Of a DNA stretch of 64,000 nt, positions 17,470-26,996 are shown in pieces. Source of the DNA: Enterococcus haemoperoxidus ATCC BAA-382 (GTDB taxonomy: Bacteria; Bacillota; Bacilli; Lactobacillales; Enterococcaceae); the NCBI RefSeq assembly GCF_000407165.1, contig NZ_KE136479.1, forward strand, positions 569,464-633,463, in the 5' to 3' direction. Made by a program: the position numbers and the translations under genes. The first letter of the stretch is position 1. Every line of letters starts with the position of its first letter. The notes beneath the pieces were generated by a model. That model made no database searches and was not told where the DNA came from. It was given only the letters and a program-made list of their open reading frames with translations.

Positions 17470-18117
17470 ATGGAGTTAGAGTTGCAACGACTTTCAATTA
17501 TGTTAATAGATCCATCGTTTACAGATCAGCAGTTCACAGAAGAGATTCTCTTTCTAAAGGATTTTCCTGTTCGTTCGATTTTTGTTTTACCTTATAATGT
17601 TGCAAGGGCAAAACAATTATTAGCAGGAACGATGATTCAAGTAAGTAGTTTTGCTGACTATCCGCTTGGTAGCGGAACTTTAGCGAAAAAAGCCTTTGAA
17701 ACAGGACAATTGTATAGAGACGGTGCTTCGAATGTATTTGTAACTATGCCATCAGAGCAACTGGCGATGTATGGGAATCAGAGTTATCAAGCATTAGAAC
17801 AGTTATCATTTGGACGAAAAGCTCTGGGGTTCTTTTTTGACAGTGGTCATTTAACAGATAATCAAAAACAGCTATTAACGATGGACCTTGCAGAATTAAG
17901 GGTCAGTGCTATTTCTCTTGGGGTTAATTTAACGATGGAACAAGCGATCTATGATATGAGTATTTTCCGAACCACCCGGAACAAGCGAATGACCTTTCAG
18001 GTAAATGTAAAAGCACCCACATTACTTGAAATTGAGCTTCTGTTTCAAGCTGGTGCATCGTATATTGGTATTAGTAACGGTCGTGAGATTTTGCCTTTGA
18101 TTTCAAAATGGAATTAA
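17470..18117 (+). CDS. DeoC-like TIM-barrel protein lacking the Schiff-base lysine
   Basis: A 215-residue protein whose pattern follows deoxyribose-phosphate aldolase: FVLPYNVARAKQLL, DYPLGSGTLAKKAFET (DeoC: FPLG...K..E), YRDGASNVF, and a C-terminal QAGASYIGISNG phosphate-site segment. The DeoC motif VKTSTGF, which carries the Schiff-base lysine, is replaced by RVSAISLG (about residues 144-151), and the Asp of the EIDMVIN segment is also missing. The second active-site lysine appears to be kept (NVKAP, Lys181). Aldolase activity is therefore unlikely. It lies 17 bp after rsmE in the same operon. A function in sugar or nucleotide sensing is possible but not shown. Confidence 0.7.
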   Translation: MELELQRLSIMLIDPSFTDQQFTEEILFLKDFPVRSIFVLPYNVARAKQLLAGTMIQVSSFADYPLGSGTLAKKAFETGQLYRDGASNVFVTMPSEQLAMYGNQSYQALEQLSFGRKALGFFFDSGHLTDNQKQLLTMDLAELRVSAISLGVNLTMEQAIYDMSIFRTTRNKRMTFQVNVKAPTLLEIELLFQAGASYIGISNGREILPLISKWN

Positions 18118-18129
18118 AGATTTGAGGAA

Positions 18130-18158
18130 TTGAAAATCCCGTAAAATGTTAGTATAAT
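18130..18158 (+). promoter_or_regulatory. Strong sigma-A promoter upstream of relA
   Basis: TTGAAA (18130-18135), a 17-bp spacer and a perfect TATAAT (18153-18158), only 13 bp after the preceding stop codon. Confidence 0.75.
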
Positions 18159-18170
18159 AAAAGATGTTGG

Positions 18171-18207
18171 AAGTGCTACTGTTTCAAGTGGTGCTTTTCT
18201 TTTTTTT
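18171..18207 (+). terminator. Terminator directly after the relA promoter
   Basis: Stem AAGTGCTACT (18171-18180) with AGTGGTGCTT (18187-18196), all ten positions paired if G-U is allowed, followed by a T run. It begins only about 6 nt after the predicted transcription start at 18165. It could end the upstream operon, attenuate relA or make a very short RNA. Confidence 0.65.
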
Positions 18208-18323
18208 AAAGATCAAATATCTATATAAATTAAGGTCATTAAACCTATGGTAAAAAGAGTGCCTCTATTCTAGGAAGCAAAGCTGACGTAGAGATAGAGG
18301 ACAAAGTAAAAGGAGTGAGAACC

Positions 18324-20537
18324 ATGCCAAAAGAGGAAATTATGACAGGACCTGGCGTCATTAAACTCGTGTCAAAATATATGGAGCCTCAACATGTTGC
18401 TTTTGTTCAAAGAGCATGTGATTATGCTGAAAAAGCGCATGAGGGCCAAGTTAGACAGTCAGGTGAACCTTATTTTATTCATCCGATTCAAGTGGCAGGG
18501 ATTTTAGCTGAATTAAGGATGGACCCACATACTGTTGCAACAGGTTTTTTGCATGATGTAGTTGAAGATACTGATGTAACGCTTGAAGATTTAGCAAATG
18601 AATTTGGTGCAGACGTGGCAATGTTAGTTGACGGCGTGACCAAACTTGGAAAAATAAAATATAAATCTCACGAAGAACAATTAGCTGAAAATCACCGAAA
18701 AATGCTATTGGCAATGGCCCAAGATTTACGCGTGATCATGGTGAAATTAGCTGACCGTTTACATAATATGCGTACGCTGAAGCATTTACGTGAAGATAAG
18801 CAGCGCCGAATTGCACAAGAAACGATCGAAATCTATGCACCTCTTGCTCATCGCTTAGGGATCAGCCGTATTAAATGGGAGCTAGAAGATACTGCGTTGC
18901 GCTATATCAATCCAAATCAGTATTATAGAATCGTTAATCTAATGCAAAGTAAAAGAGATGAACGTGAAGCCTATGTTGAAGAAGCAGTGGAAGACATTCG
19001 TTTAGCTACAGAAGATTTAGATATTTATGCTGAAATCTATGGACGACCAAAACATATTTACTCAATTTATCGCAAAATGAAAGATCAGAAAAAACAATTC
19101 AATGAAATTTACGATTTACTGGCGATTCGTGTAATCGTTGATTCAATCAAAGATTGTTATGCTGTACTAGGAGCAATTCATACTAAATGGACACCAATGC
19201 CGGGAAGGTTTAAAGATTATATTGCGATGCCTAAAGCAAATATGTATCAATCTATTCATACAACGGTCATTGGGCCAAAGGGCAATCCAGTAGAAGTACA
19301 GATCAGAACCCATGAAATGCATCAAATTGCTGAATTTGGGGTAGCAGCTCATTGGGCCTACAAAGAAGGTAAGACGGAAAAAGTTGATGAAGATACTGAT
19401 ACAAAACAATTAAGTTGGTTTCGTGAAATTCTTGAATTACAAGATGAAAGCTATGATGCTTCTGAGTTTATGGAAAGCGTCAAAGGAGATATTTTCAGTG
19501 ATAAGGTATATGTTTTCACGCCAACTGGTGAAGTAACAGAATTGCCTAAAGGATCTGGACCTCTGGATTTTGCGTACAGTGTACATACCGAAATCGGGAA
19601 TAAAACCACGGGTGCTAAAGTGAATGGCAAAATGGTTCAGTTAGATTATACACTAAAAAATGGTGATATCATTGAAGTCTTGACCTCACCAAATTCATTT
19701 GGACCAAGCCGCGACTGGTTAAAAATGGTAGCCACAAGTAAGGCACGAAACAAAATCAAACGTTTCTTTAAAGTCCAAGATCGAGAAGTCAATATTATCA
19801 AAGGACACGATGCCATCAGTAAATACTTGATTGAACATGGGTTTTCACCAAAAGAATTTTTAGGAAAAGCCAAAATGGCGGAAGCGTTGGATCGTTTTAA
19901 TTTCCAAACTGAAGACGATCTATATGCGGCTGTTGGTTATGGTGAAATCAGCGCTCAAGTGGTCTTTAATCGCTTAACTGAAAAAGAGCGTAAAGAACAA
20001 GAAATAGAACGTCAAAAACAAGAAGCCGAAGAATTGATGACGCAACCAGTCAAAAAAGAATCGGATAAAATGAAGGTTCGTCATGAAGGCGGAATTGTGA
20101 TTCAAGGAGTTGAAAATTTACTTGTTCGGATTAGTCGTTGTTGTAATCCAGTACCTGGAGACGAGATCGTCGGCTATATCACGAAAGGCCGCGGCGTTTC
20201 AATTCATAGAGCAGATTGTCCTAACGTTCAGCACCAAGAAGAACTTGCACAACGCTTGATTGAAGTAGAATGGGAAGATACGGATAATTCCAATAAAGAA
20301 TATGATGCTGATTTAGAAATTTACGGGTATAATCGTAGTGGATTATTGAATGATGTCTTGCAAGTTATTAGTTCAATGACCAAAAATTTAGTTAGCGTGG
20401 AAGCAAAACCAACGAAAAATAAAATGGCGATGATCCATGTGACGGTGAAAATTCAAAATCTAGCTCATTTAAAGACAATTGTAGACAAAATCAAAAACAT
20501 ACCGGACGTTTACAACGTTCGCCGAACCAATGGCTAG
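18324..20537 (+). CDS. relA: Bifunctional (p)ppGpp synthetase/hydrolase RelA/SpoT (Rel)
   Basis: Long Rel enzyme of the stringent response that makes and degrades (p)ppGpp. Length 737 residues. HD hydrolase domain with [10 protein letters not shown] (about 74-83) and the conserved His residues; synthetase domain with [10 protein letters not shown] and the [11 protein letters not shown] segment; TGS domain ([19 protein letters not shown]); zinc-finger/CC region with [10 protein letters not shown]-terminal ACT domain. The ATG at 18324 is 8 nt from AAGGAG; an in-frame GTG at 18315 is too close. A hairpin (CCTCTATTCTA with TAGAGATAGAGG) lies in the leader just before the start. Followed by dtd. 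Confidence 0.96.
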   Translation: MPKEEIMTGPGVIKLVSKYMEPQHVAFVQRACDYAEKAHEGQVRQSGEPYFIHPIQVAGILAELRMDPHTVATGFLHDVVEDTDVTLEDLANEFGADVAMLVDGVTKLGKIKYKSHEEQLAENHRKMLLAMAQDLRVIMVKLADRLHNMRTLKHLREDKQRRIAQETIEIYAPLAHRLGISRIKWELEDTALRYINPNQYYRIVNLMQSKRDEREAYVEEAVEDIRLATEDLDIYAEIYGRPKHIYSIYRKMKDQKKQFNEIYDLLAIRVIVDSIKDCYAVLGAIHTKWTPMPGRFKDYIAMPKANMYQSIHTTVIGPKGNPVEVQIRTHEMHQIAEFGVAAHWAYKEGKTEKVDEDTDTKQLSWFREILELQDESYDASEFMESVKGDIFSDKVYVFTPTGEVTELPKGSGPLDFAYSVHTEIGNKTTGAKVNGKMVQLDYTLKNGDIIEVLTSPNSFGPSRDWLKMVATSKARNKIKRFFKVQDREVNIIKGHDAISKYLIEHGFSPKEFLGKAKMAEALDRFNFQTEDDLYAAVGYGEISAQVVFNRLTEKERKEQEIERQKQEAEELMTQPVKKESDKMKVRHEGGIVIQGVENLLVRISRCCNPVPGDEIVGYITKGRGVSIHRADCPNVQHQEELAQRLIEVEWEDTDNSNKEYDADLEIYGYNRSGLLNDVLQVISSMTKNLVSVEAKPTKNKMAMIHVTVKIQNLAHLKTIVDKIKNIPDVYNVRRTNG

Positions 20538-20548
20538 GAGGTACAAAT

Positions 20549-20995
20549 ATGAGAGCAGTCATTCAGCGTGTGACGCAAGCTGAAGTGGTGATTGAGCAAC
20601 AAAGTGTTGGAAAAATTGGGGAAGGGTTCATGATTCTACTTGGAATCCATGAATCAGACACTGAAGAAGATGTTGCTTATTTAGTTCGCAAAATCAGTAA
20701 ACTTCGAGTATTTGAAGATGAGAAAGGGAAAATGAATCTTGGTATTCAAGAGATTCAGGGAAGCATTTTGAGTGTTTCTCAATTTACCTTGTATGCAGAG
20801 ACTAAAAAAGGGAACCGTCCGAGCTTTATAGCGGCAGCTCGACCAGAAGTGGCCATTCCTTTATATGAACAATTTAACAAACAATTGAAAGAGTTAGCTA
20901 TCCCTGTAGAAACTGGCGAATTTGGCGCTGATATGAAAGTGTCGTTAGTCAACGATGGACCAGTAACGATCATTATTGATACAAAAGATAGATAA
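20549..20995 (+). CDS. dtd: D-aminoacyl-tRNA deacylase
   Basis: Removes D-amino acids mischarged onto tRNA. Length 148 residues. Typical start [13 protein letters not shown], the catalytic [10 protein letters not shown] motif, KGNRPSF and the C-terminal [10 protein letters not shown] cross-subunit loop. Lies 11 bp after relA, a common Firmicute gene pair. A terminator follows the stop. Confidence 0.96.
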   Translation: MRAVIQRVTQAEVVIEQQSVGKIGEGFMILLGIHESDTEEDVAYLVRKISKLRVFEDEKGKMNLGIQEIQGSILSVSQFTLYAETKKGNRPSFIAAARPEVAIPLYEQFNKQLKELAIPVETGEFGADMKVSLVNDGPVTIIIDTKDR

Positions 20996-21001
20996 TAAAA
21001 G

Positions 21002-21042
21002 CATCATTCCTGAAGATATCGTAGCAGGGATGATGTTTTTTT
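21002..21042 (+). terminator. Terminator of the relA-dtd operon
   Basis: Arms CATCATTCCTG (21002-21012) and CAGGGATGATG (21025-21035), followed by TTTTTTT. Confidence 0.9.
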
Positions 21043-21119
21043 ATAAGTTATAGGGAAAAATCACATTAAGGAAGAAATGCTTGGTATAATGAAGTATCAA
21101 GCGATCGTTGAGGTGTAAG

Positions 21120-22880
21120 ATGACAAAATATAAAGAACAATTACGGCCCACATTAAAAAAGCTTCCAGTACCAGAATTACATGAAACCTTAGCTACATTA
21201 AATGAATGGATTTGCCCTCTAGTTACGGTAGAAGAATTAGCGGCTTTTCAAGAACAAGCTAAAGCATTTAGTCTTTTCGAAGGGGAAGGTTTACAAACAA
21301 GCTTAGTTGATTATATGGAACAAACTACTGGCAGCTGGCTAGCGCCATTATGGGAAAAGAGCTATTTAGAAAGTCGTGGTCCCTTACAAAGTAAATCAAA
21401 TTTTGCTTTGATGATCAACGAGGAATATTACGAGAAAATAGCATCAAAAGAAGCACGAGCTGCTCAATTAATTTATCAAATGACTAAGCTATATCTAAGT
21501 TTAGCTGATGAGACCTATCCCATTGAATACACTAAAAAGAATCAACATGTCGATATGTCTTTTTACTTAAATTTTTTCAAAAGCTGTCGGATACCTGGGA
21601 CTAAACAGGATTCTTTTTACAGAGGAGAAATACAAAAAGCTGGGAATTATATTATGATTTTTCTAAATGGTGTTTATTTTCGTTTAAATGTGACCGATGA
21701 GTCAGGAGGCATTTATCCTTTAAATCAGTTATACGAAAACCTGAATTATATTCACTCCCTAAACAGTGTCCCAAAACAAGGAGAAGCGTTGATTTCTTAT
21801 ATGACTGGTACAGAAAGAGAGCACTCAAATTTGATTTATAAAGGGCTCAAAAAAGAAAAACTGAACCGTCAGAATCTGCAACAACTCGAAGACGCATTGT
21901 TTATTTTAAGCTTTTCAAGTGGGAAAGATGCGTTAAAAGAGGAACGCATTACCGAAGTTTTATTGAATACAAATCATCAATTTCTGTCAAAAACAACCCA
22001 AGCTGTGATTACTCAAAATGGGCACATCGGGTTCAATATGGAACACACAGCAATCGATGGTGTGCCAACCTTGAATTTGCTTACTCAACTATTTGAACCA
22101 TTTCATGATGTTCCTATAAAAACAACTACAAAATGTTCTGCTGATCTTATTCAAAAATTGGAGTGGACGCTGACGAGCCAAATGATCGATAGCCTCGAAG
22201 AAGCACGTGATTTTGTAGAACAAGAAAATAGTTCCTATATCATCAAACATCAAGTCGTTTCAGCAATTGGCAAAGAACGAATGAAACAAGCGCAAGTAAG
22301 TCCAGATGCTTTTTTTCATATTGCATTAGCATTGGCGCAGCAAAAGGTTTTTGGAAAGCTACGATCTGTTTATGAACCAGTCGCAATGCGCATGTATTAT
22401 GAAGGGCGAACAGAATCAGCTCGCTCAATCAGTCAAGAGAAAAAATCCTTTGCAGAAGCCTTCTATAATAAATCTGAACCAAAGAGCCAAGAAGCGTTAG
22501 TTGTCCTATTTACTAATGCTGCTCAAGCTCATTCGAAGCGCATTGCCCAATGTCAAAGTGGTAAAGGGGTTGAGCGTCATCTGTTTGGCTTGCAAAAAAT
22601 GATCCAAAGTTCTGAGGAAAAAACACCTCTTTTCACAGCAGAAGCTTTGAAGATTTTAGGTGATGATTTTATCTCTACAACTGGCATCCCGTATGATATC
22701 TTGGAATCGTTTAGCTTTGGTCCCACCAATAAAAGTGGTTTCGGACTTTATTATGGGATTTTAGATGAAGAAGTGATTTTGACATTATCCGCAAAAAAAG
22801 TGAATGAAAATACAGCAGAGCGAATGCTAGCAGCAATAGAAACGGCGCTAATGGAGTTAACAGAACTTTTAGCTATTTAA
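21120..22880 (+). CDS. Carnitine/choline O-acyltransferase family protein
   Basis: Protein of 586 residues of the carnitine/choline acyltransferase family, which moves acyl groups between CoA and carnitine or choline. N-terminal LPVPELHETL, then SCRIPGTKQD (about 155-164, as in carnitine acetyltransferases), the catalytic His309 in MEHTAIDGVPTL, and C-terminal KSGFGLYYGI...LTLSAKKVNENTAERM. Both halves of the enzyme are present at full length, so it is not a fragment. The family is mainly eukaryotic; the acyl acceptor here is unknown. The ATG at 21120 follows GAGGTG; an upstream TTG at 21108 is less likely. Single gene with no clear metabolic partner alongside. Confidence 0.85.
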   Translation: MTKYKEQLRPTLKKLPVPELHETLATLNEWICPLVTVEELAAFQEQAKAFSLFEGEGLQTSLVDYMEQTTGSWLAPLWEKSYLESRGPLQSKSNFALMINEEYYEKIASKEARAAQLIYQMTKLYLSLADETYPIEYTKKNQHVDMSFYLNFFKSCRIPGTKQDSFYRGEIQKAGNYIMIFLNGVYFRLNVTDESGGIYPLNQLYENLNYIHSLNSVPKQGEALISYMTGTEREHSNLIYKGLKKEKLNRQNLQQLEDALFILSFSSGKDALKEERITEVLLNTNHQFLSKTTQAVITQNGHIGFNMEHTAIDGVPTLNLLTQLFEPFHDVPIKTTTKCSADLIQKLEWTLTSQMIDSLEEARDFVEQENSSYIIKHQVVSAIGKERMKQAQVSPDAFFHIALALAQQKVFGKLRSVYEPVAMRMYYEGRTESARSISQEKKSFAEAFYNKSEPKSQEALVVLFTNAAQAHSKRIAQCQSGKGVERHLFGLQKMIQSSEEKTPLFTAEALKILGDDFISTTGIPYDILESFSFGPTNKSGFGLYYGILDEEVILTLSAKKVNENTAERMLAAIETALMELTELLAI

Positions 22881-22902
22881 ACTGCATAATTTTGGGTAAA
22901 AA

Positions 22903-22943
22903 AAAGAAATGAAGGCGAAAAAGTCTTCATTTCTCTTTTTTTA
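22903..22943. terminator. Bidirectional terminator
   Basis: AAGAAATGAAGGC and GTCTTCATTTCTC form the stem, with A and T runs on the two sides. It serves the acyltransferase gene and the convergent aldo/keto reductase gene. Confidence 0.85.
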
Positions 22944-22944
22944 T

Positions 22945-23877
22945 TCACCGAAATAATTGATCTATTCGGTGATAATCTTCTGCGGTTAAATGTATGTCTA
23001 AAGCTTTGACATTACTAGTTACTTGTTCTGGTCTTTTTGCACCAGGAATGACAACATCCACAAACGGATTTTTAATATACCAAGCTAACACGATTGCTGC
23101 AACACTTGCATTATAATCAGCGGCAATCAATTTTAGTTGGCTAACTTTATCGATTATGGCCTTAAAGTGTTCCCCTTGAAAATCGGGTTTTTTACTACGT
23201 AAATCTTCAGGTGGGAAAGTAACATTTCGGTCATATTTTCCTGTTAATAAACCAGAAGCCAAAGGAAAATAAGGAACAAACGAAATTTGCTGTTCTTTTA
23301 GATAAGGAAACAGTTCATGTTCAGCTTCACGATGAATCAAGCTGTATTCATCTTCGACGATATCTACATAACCATCTTGGTTGGCTTCTTTAATTTGTTC
23401 TAGCGTAAAGTTGGAGACACCGATTGCGTTGATTTTACCAGCTTCTTTTAGCGTTTGCAAAGCCGCTACTGCCTCATTCTTTGGCGTTGTCTCATCGGGG
23501 AAATGAATATAAAAAATATCGATATAATCTGTTTGGAGTCGTTTAAGCGCCTCATCAACGGAACGAATCAAAAATTCTGGTGTATTGTTGAAGGCGCCAC
23601 CGTTAGCTGGATCATGTGCTGCTTTTGTTGCGATAGTGATTTGATTACGGTCAAACTCTTGTAGTACTTCACCAATCAATTCTTCAGAGCGTCCCATTCC
23701 ATAAGCAAAAGCAGTATCCAACAATGTAATGCCGCTTGCCAAAGCTGTTCGGACAATTTCTTTTCCAGTATCATCCTTTAAGTTTGGAAACAAATTATGA
23801 CCACCAACAGCATTTGCTCCTAAACCAAGAGGGGTTGAATAAACCTCTGTTTTACCAATTCGAACGTTTTGTGTCAT
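22945..23877 (-). CDS. Aldo/keto reductase
   Basis: NADPH-dependent oxidoreductase of 310 residues with an eight-stranded barrel. Catalytic Asp/Tyr/Lys/His are seen as LLDTAFAYGMGRSEELIGE (about 51-69), TKAAHDP and FYIHFPDE; GVSNFTLEQI and IPGAKRPEQV bind the cofactor. Substrate unknown. Start after AAGGAGGCGTC. Stands alone, transcribed towards the acyltransferase gene. Confidence 0.92.
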   Translation of the reverse strand: MTQNVRIGKTEVYSTPLGLGANAVGGHNLFPNLKDDTGKEIVRTALASGITLLDTAFAYGMGRSEELIGEVLQEFDRNQITIATKAAHDPANGGAFNNTPEFLIRSVDEALKRLQTDYIDIFYIHFPDETTPKNEAVAALQTLKEAGKINAIGVSNFTLEQIKEANQDGYVDIVEDEYSLIHREAEHELFPYLKEQQISFVPYFPLASGLLTGKYDRNVTFPPEDLRSKKPDFQGEHFKAIIDKVSQLKLIAADYNASVAAIVLAWYIKNPFVDVVIPGAKRPEQVTSNVKALDIHLTAEDYHRIDQLFR

Positions 23878-24014
23878 AATGACGCCTCCTTACTTTCTTA
23901 TTATAAGTGTAGTTGATTCAAGTAAAAGAAGAAAGTTTTTCCACTTATAATCGGAATTTTTGTAACAAAATGTCTTAAAAAGCAGAAAGCTAAAGTTTTT
24001 AAGCGTTTCTATAG

Positions 24015-24020
24015 TATAAT
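24015..24020 (+). promoter_or_regulatory. -10 box of the folate operon
   Basis: A perfect TATAAT 51 bp before folB. No clear -35 is seen at the proper distance, and no tetrahydrofolate riboswitch was recognised in the leader. Confidence 0.4.
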
Positions 24021-24070
24021 AATTGCAACTGAGTTTATCAGCAATAAAACAGATGAAGGATGAGAGCCAA

Positions 24071-24436
24071 TTGGGGAAAATCAGAATCAATAATATGAAG
24101 TTTTACACTAAAAATGGTGTTTTACCAGAAGAACGAATTTTAGGGCAACAATTGGAAGTGGATGTTGAATTAAGATTGTCATTAGATCAAGCTGGCAAAA
24201 CAGATGATGTGAAGGACACCGTTAGTTATGCTGAAGTGAATGATCAAATTGCACAACGGTTAACCACTCATTCTTATAACTTAATAGAAGCTGTCGCTTC
24301 AGCAATTTTAGATGATATTGAAGCAGAACATGGCAAAAAATTAGAAGGTGCGCTTGTTCGGGTTAGAAAATATAGTGTACCAATGCCTGGAGTGTTTGAT
24401 AATATCGAAATCGAAATGGAAAGAGACTTCATATGA
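24071..24436 (+). CDS. folB: Dihydroneopterin aldolase
   Basis: Converts 7,8-dihydroneopterin to 6-hydroxymethyl-dihydropterin and glycolaldehyde. Length about 121 residues, usual for FolB. Motifs KFYTKNGVLPEERILGQ, DTVSYAEVND and EAVASAI are characteristic. The TTG at 24071 gives the usual N-terminus (GKIRINN); ATGs at 24053 and 24023 would add unusual residues and have no ribosome binding site, so the start is a judgement. Overlaps folK by four bases. Confidence 0.9.
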   Translation: MGKIRINNMKFYTKNGVLPEERILGQQLEVDVELRLSLDQAGKTDDVKDTVSYAEVNDQIAQRLTTHSYNLIEAVASAILDDIEAEHGKKLEGALVRVRKYSVPMPGVFDNIEIEMERDFI

Positions 24437-24921
24437 CGATTGGTTATTTAGCGTTGGGGAGTAACTTGGGTGATCGTTTAGGAACCTTGCAAAAAGCAGT
24501 TGAACTGCTTGATCAAGATGACGATATTCAAGTGATAAAAAAATCAAAATTGTATGAAACATTACCATATGGCGATGTTCCGCAAGAAAATTATTATAAT
24601 GCTGTAATTCAAATCAGCACATCCTATGAACCTATGCAATTATTAGATAAAACACAAGCGATTGAAAAAACATTAGGCCGAAAACGATTGATTCATTGGG
24701 GACCGCGAACCTTAGATATCGATATTTTGCTGATGGATAATAACGCAATAGCAACAGAGCGTTTGAACATTCCACATAAAGAAATGCTGAAACGATCTTT
24801 TGTATTAGTCCCGTTAAAAGATGTTTATCCTGATACTGCATTACAAGGAGAATCCTTTGAAGCATTGATCGAAAAAACTGGGAATCAAGGGGAAGTTTGG
24901 CTTAGTAAAGAAAGTTGGTAA
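24433..24921 (+). CDS. folK: 2-amino-4-hydroxy-6-hydroxymethyldihydropteridine pyrophosphokinase
   Basis: Pyrophosphorylates 6-hydroxymethyl-dihydropterin with ATP. Length 162 residues. Signature ALGSNLGDRLGTLQ at the N-terminus and GPRTLDIDILLMDN (about 93-106), which holds the catalytic Asp residues. ATGA overlap with folB and four bases before folE show one operon. Confidence 0.95.
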   Translation: MTIGYLALGSNLGDRLGTLQKAVELLDQDDDIQVIKKSKLYETLPYGDVPQENYYNAVIQISTSYEPMQLLDKTQAIEKTLGRKRLIHWGPRTLDIDILLMDNNAIATERLNIPHKEMLKRSFVLVPLKDVYPDTALQGESFEALIEKTGNQGEVWLSKESW

Positions 24922-24925
24922 TTAG

Positions 24926-25492
24926 ATGAATGAAGAACAATTAGTGACGATCGAGCAGGCAGTAAAACAAATTTTAACTGCGATTGGGGAAGACCCTGAT
25001 CGAGCTGGTGTCCAAGATACACCCAAACGTGTAGCAAAAATGTATAATGAAGTATTTTCTTCTTTAAGAGAGCCAGAATTTAACGATTATGCCTTGTTTG
25101 ATAGTCTTAATGAAGAGGATATGGTTTTAGTGAAAGACATTCAATTTTACTCTATGTGTGAGCATCATTTATTGCCATTTTATGGGAAAGTACATGTGGC
25201 CTACATTCCTGATAAGCGCAAGGTTTTAGGATTAAGTAAATTGCCGCGTTTGGTAGAATATTGTGCTAAACGTCCTAGCGTGCAAGAGGACCTAACGATC
25301 ATGATCGCAAACAAACTAGTTGAGCATGTACCTGTTAAAGGTGTAGCTGTAGCAATCGAAGCAGAGCATATGTGTATGACGATGCGAGGTGTTAAATCAC
25401 CCAGTAGCCTGACGAAAACATTTCATTATCAAGGAATATTCAAAACGAATAAGGAATGTAAAGATGACTTTTTAAGAGGGATCAAGGCATAA
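24926..25492 (+). CDS. folE: GTP cyclohydrolase I
   Basis: First step of folate synthesis: GTP to 7,8-dihydroneopterin triphosphate. Length 188 residues. The zinc ligands are in [11 protein letters not shown] and HMCMTMRG, and [20 protein letters not shown] is the usual active-site region. Third gene of the fol operon. Confidence 0.96.
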   Translation: MNEEQLVTIEQAVKQILTAIGEDPDRAGVQDTPKRVAKMYNEVFSSLREPEFNDYALFDSLNEEDMVLVKDIQFYSMCEHHLLPFYGKVHVAYIPDKRKVLGLSKLPRLVEYCAKRPSVQEDLTIMIANKLVEHVPVKGVAVAIEAEHMCMTMRGVKSPSSLTKTFHYQGIFKTNKECKDDFLRGIKA

Positions 25493-25495
25493 AAC

Positions 25496-26092
25496 ATGAA
25501 TAAAATGACGATAATCGTTGGCACAAATAACCAAGGCAAGCTACAAGAAATGCAGTCAGTCTATCCTAAAGAGCAGATTACCTTTGTTTCATATACGAAC
25601 TATACGAATCAAGCCTATGAGATAGCAGAAACAGGTACGACATATACTGAAAATGCGCTGATCAAAGCTCGATTTTATGCAAAAACAATTGGAAAACCAG
25701 TATTAGCAGATGATGGTGGACTAGAACTGGAAACTTTTCCAGACCTCTTAGGTGTTGAGACAGCACGATTTTTTAAACCTGATATGACAGACACTCAAAA
25801 AAATGTACAGCTTTTTCATTTATTTGACGGACAAGAGACCGCATCGCGAGTGATAAACCTGCACGCTGTGTTAGTGTACGCTTGGCCGAATGGCGAGTAT
25901 CTTCTTTCAGCAAAAACGCTCAAAGGAAAACTAACAACAAAGGAAATCGGTGAACAGGGCTATGGTTTTGATAAAATTTTTTATCTACCAGAAAAGGATA
26001 AAACCCTTGCTCAATTGCCGAAAGAGCAACGAAATAAATTAAGCCCAAGAGTATCAGCATTGAAGGAATTGATCGAAAAATTAAAGGAGTAG
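25496..26092 (+). CDS. Non-canonical purine NTP pyrophosphatase (RdgB/HAM1 family)
   Basis: A HAM1-fold nucleoside triphosphate pyrophosphatase of 198 residues: VGTNNQGKLQEM, TYTENALIKARFYA, VLADDGGLELE and GYGFDKIFYLPE are the family motifs. The classical job is removal of dITP/XTP. Its place between folE and folP is notable: FolE makes a pterin triphosphate that has to lose pyrophosphate before FolB acts, and a similar HAM1 gene is found in folate clusters of Lactobacillus. Action on dihydroneopterin triphosphate is an inference. The start may be 25496 or 25505. Confidence 0.88.
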   Translation: MNKMTIIVGTNNQGKLQEMQSVYPKEQITFVSYTNYTNQAYEIAETGTTYTENALIKARFYAKTIGKPVLADDGGLELETFPDLLGVETARFFKPDMTDTQKNVQLFHLFDGQETASRVINLHAVLVYAWPNGEYLLSAKTLKGKLTTKEIGEQGYGFDKIFYLPEKDKTLAQLPKEQRNKLSPRVSALKELIEKLKE

Positions 26093-26099
26093 CAAAAGG

Positions 26100-26900
26100 A
26101 TGAAAGAGGGATACTTTACTAAAAAAGAACCCCAAATCATGGGGATTTTAAATGTTACACCTGATTCATTTTCAGATGGTGGGCAATTTAATGAACTAGA
26201 TAAAGCCATGCTTCATTGTGAAGAAATGTTGTCGGCAAATGTTGATATCATAGACATCGGGGGACAATCGACGCGTCCAAACTATCAAGAGATTTCAGCA
26301 AGAGAAGAAAAAGAACGAATTTTGCCGATTATAAAAGCAGTCAGAACAAAAACAGATAAACCGATTTCAATCGATACGTATTTTCCAGAAGTTGCCGATG
26401 CAGCATTAGCAGCAGGGGCGAATATCATCAATGATATCAAAGGGTTGGATACGAACGGTATGATTGAGATCGCACAAAAATATCCTGATTGTGGTGTGAT
26501 CATCATGCATTCACGTCCCCGACGAACTGAATTATCAGTAGTGGAAGATATACGAGCGTTTTATCAAGAAAAAATAGAAACGTGTCAAAAGGCTGGTATT
26601 GATTTGATGCGAATTTGTTTTGATCCAGGCATTGGTTTTGGCAAAACACAGGAAGAAAATATAGCAATACTAAAACATCCTGAAGCATTTCGCTATCAAG
26701 AATATCCAGTGCTATACGGAGTATCAAGAAAAAGGACGATTGCTGCATTGACCAATGAAACTGACCCTTCAAAACGTGATTTTGGTTCAATTGCTGCTTC
26801 ATTATTTGCTATAACTAAAGGGGTAGAAATTGTTCGAGTTCATCAGGTTAAAGGAATGCGGGATACGTTAAATGTCTGGCAAACGCTCAATAAGAACTAA
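26100..26900 (+). CDS. folP: Dihydropteroate synthase
   Basis: Joins the pterin pyrophosphate with p-aminobenzoate; target of sulfonamides. Length 266 residues. MGILNVTPDSFSDGGQF and DIGGQSTRP are the two sulfonamide-site loops, IDTYFPEVA and FDPGIGFGKTQEEN the pterin and phosphate sites. Last gene of folB-folK-folE-rdgB-folP. folC and folA are not in the operon. Confidence 0.95.
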   Translation: MKEGYFTKKEPQIMGILNVTPDSFSDGGQFNELDKAMLHCEEMLSANVDIIDIGGQSTRPNYQEISAREEKERILPIIKAVRTKTDKPISIDTYFPEVADAALAAGANIINDIKGLDTNGMIEIAQKYPDCGVIIMHSRPRRTELSVVEDIRAFYQEKIETCQKAGIDLMRICFDPGIGFGKTQEENIAILKHPEAFRYQEYPVLYGVSRKRTIAALTNETDPSKRDFGSIAASLFAITKGVEIVRVHQVKGMRDTLNVWQTLNKN

Positions 26901-26906
26901 TACCTA

Positions 26907-26940
26907 TTGGTTTTACTTGGCAGGATGATTGTAAAACCAA
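26907..26940 (+). terminator. Hairpin after folP
   Basis: Perfect 10-bp stem TTGGTTTTAC (26907-26916) and GTAAAACCAA (26931-26940). There is little T run after it, so termination may be weak. Confidence 0.5.
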
Positions 26941-26996
26941 TTGAAATTCTACTTGACTTTATTTCCAATCTCTAGTAATTTATAGATACTATAAAA

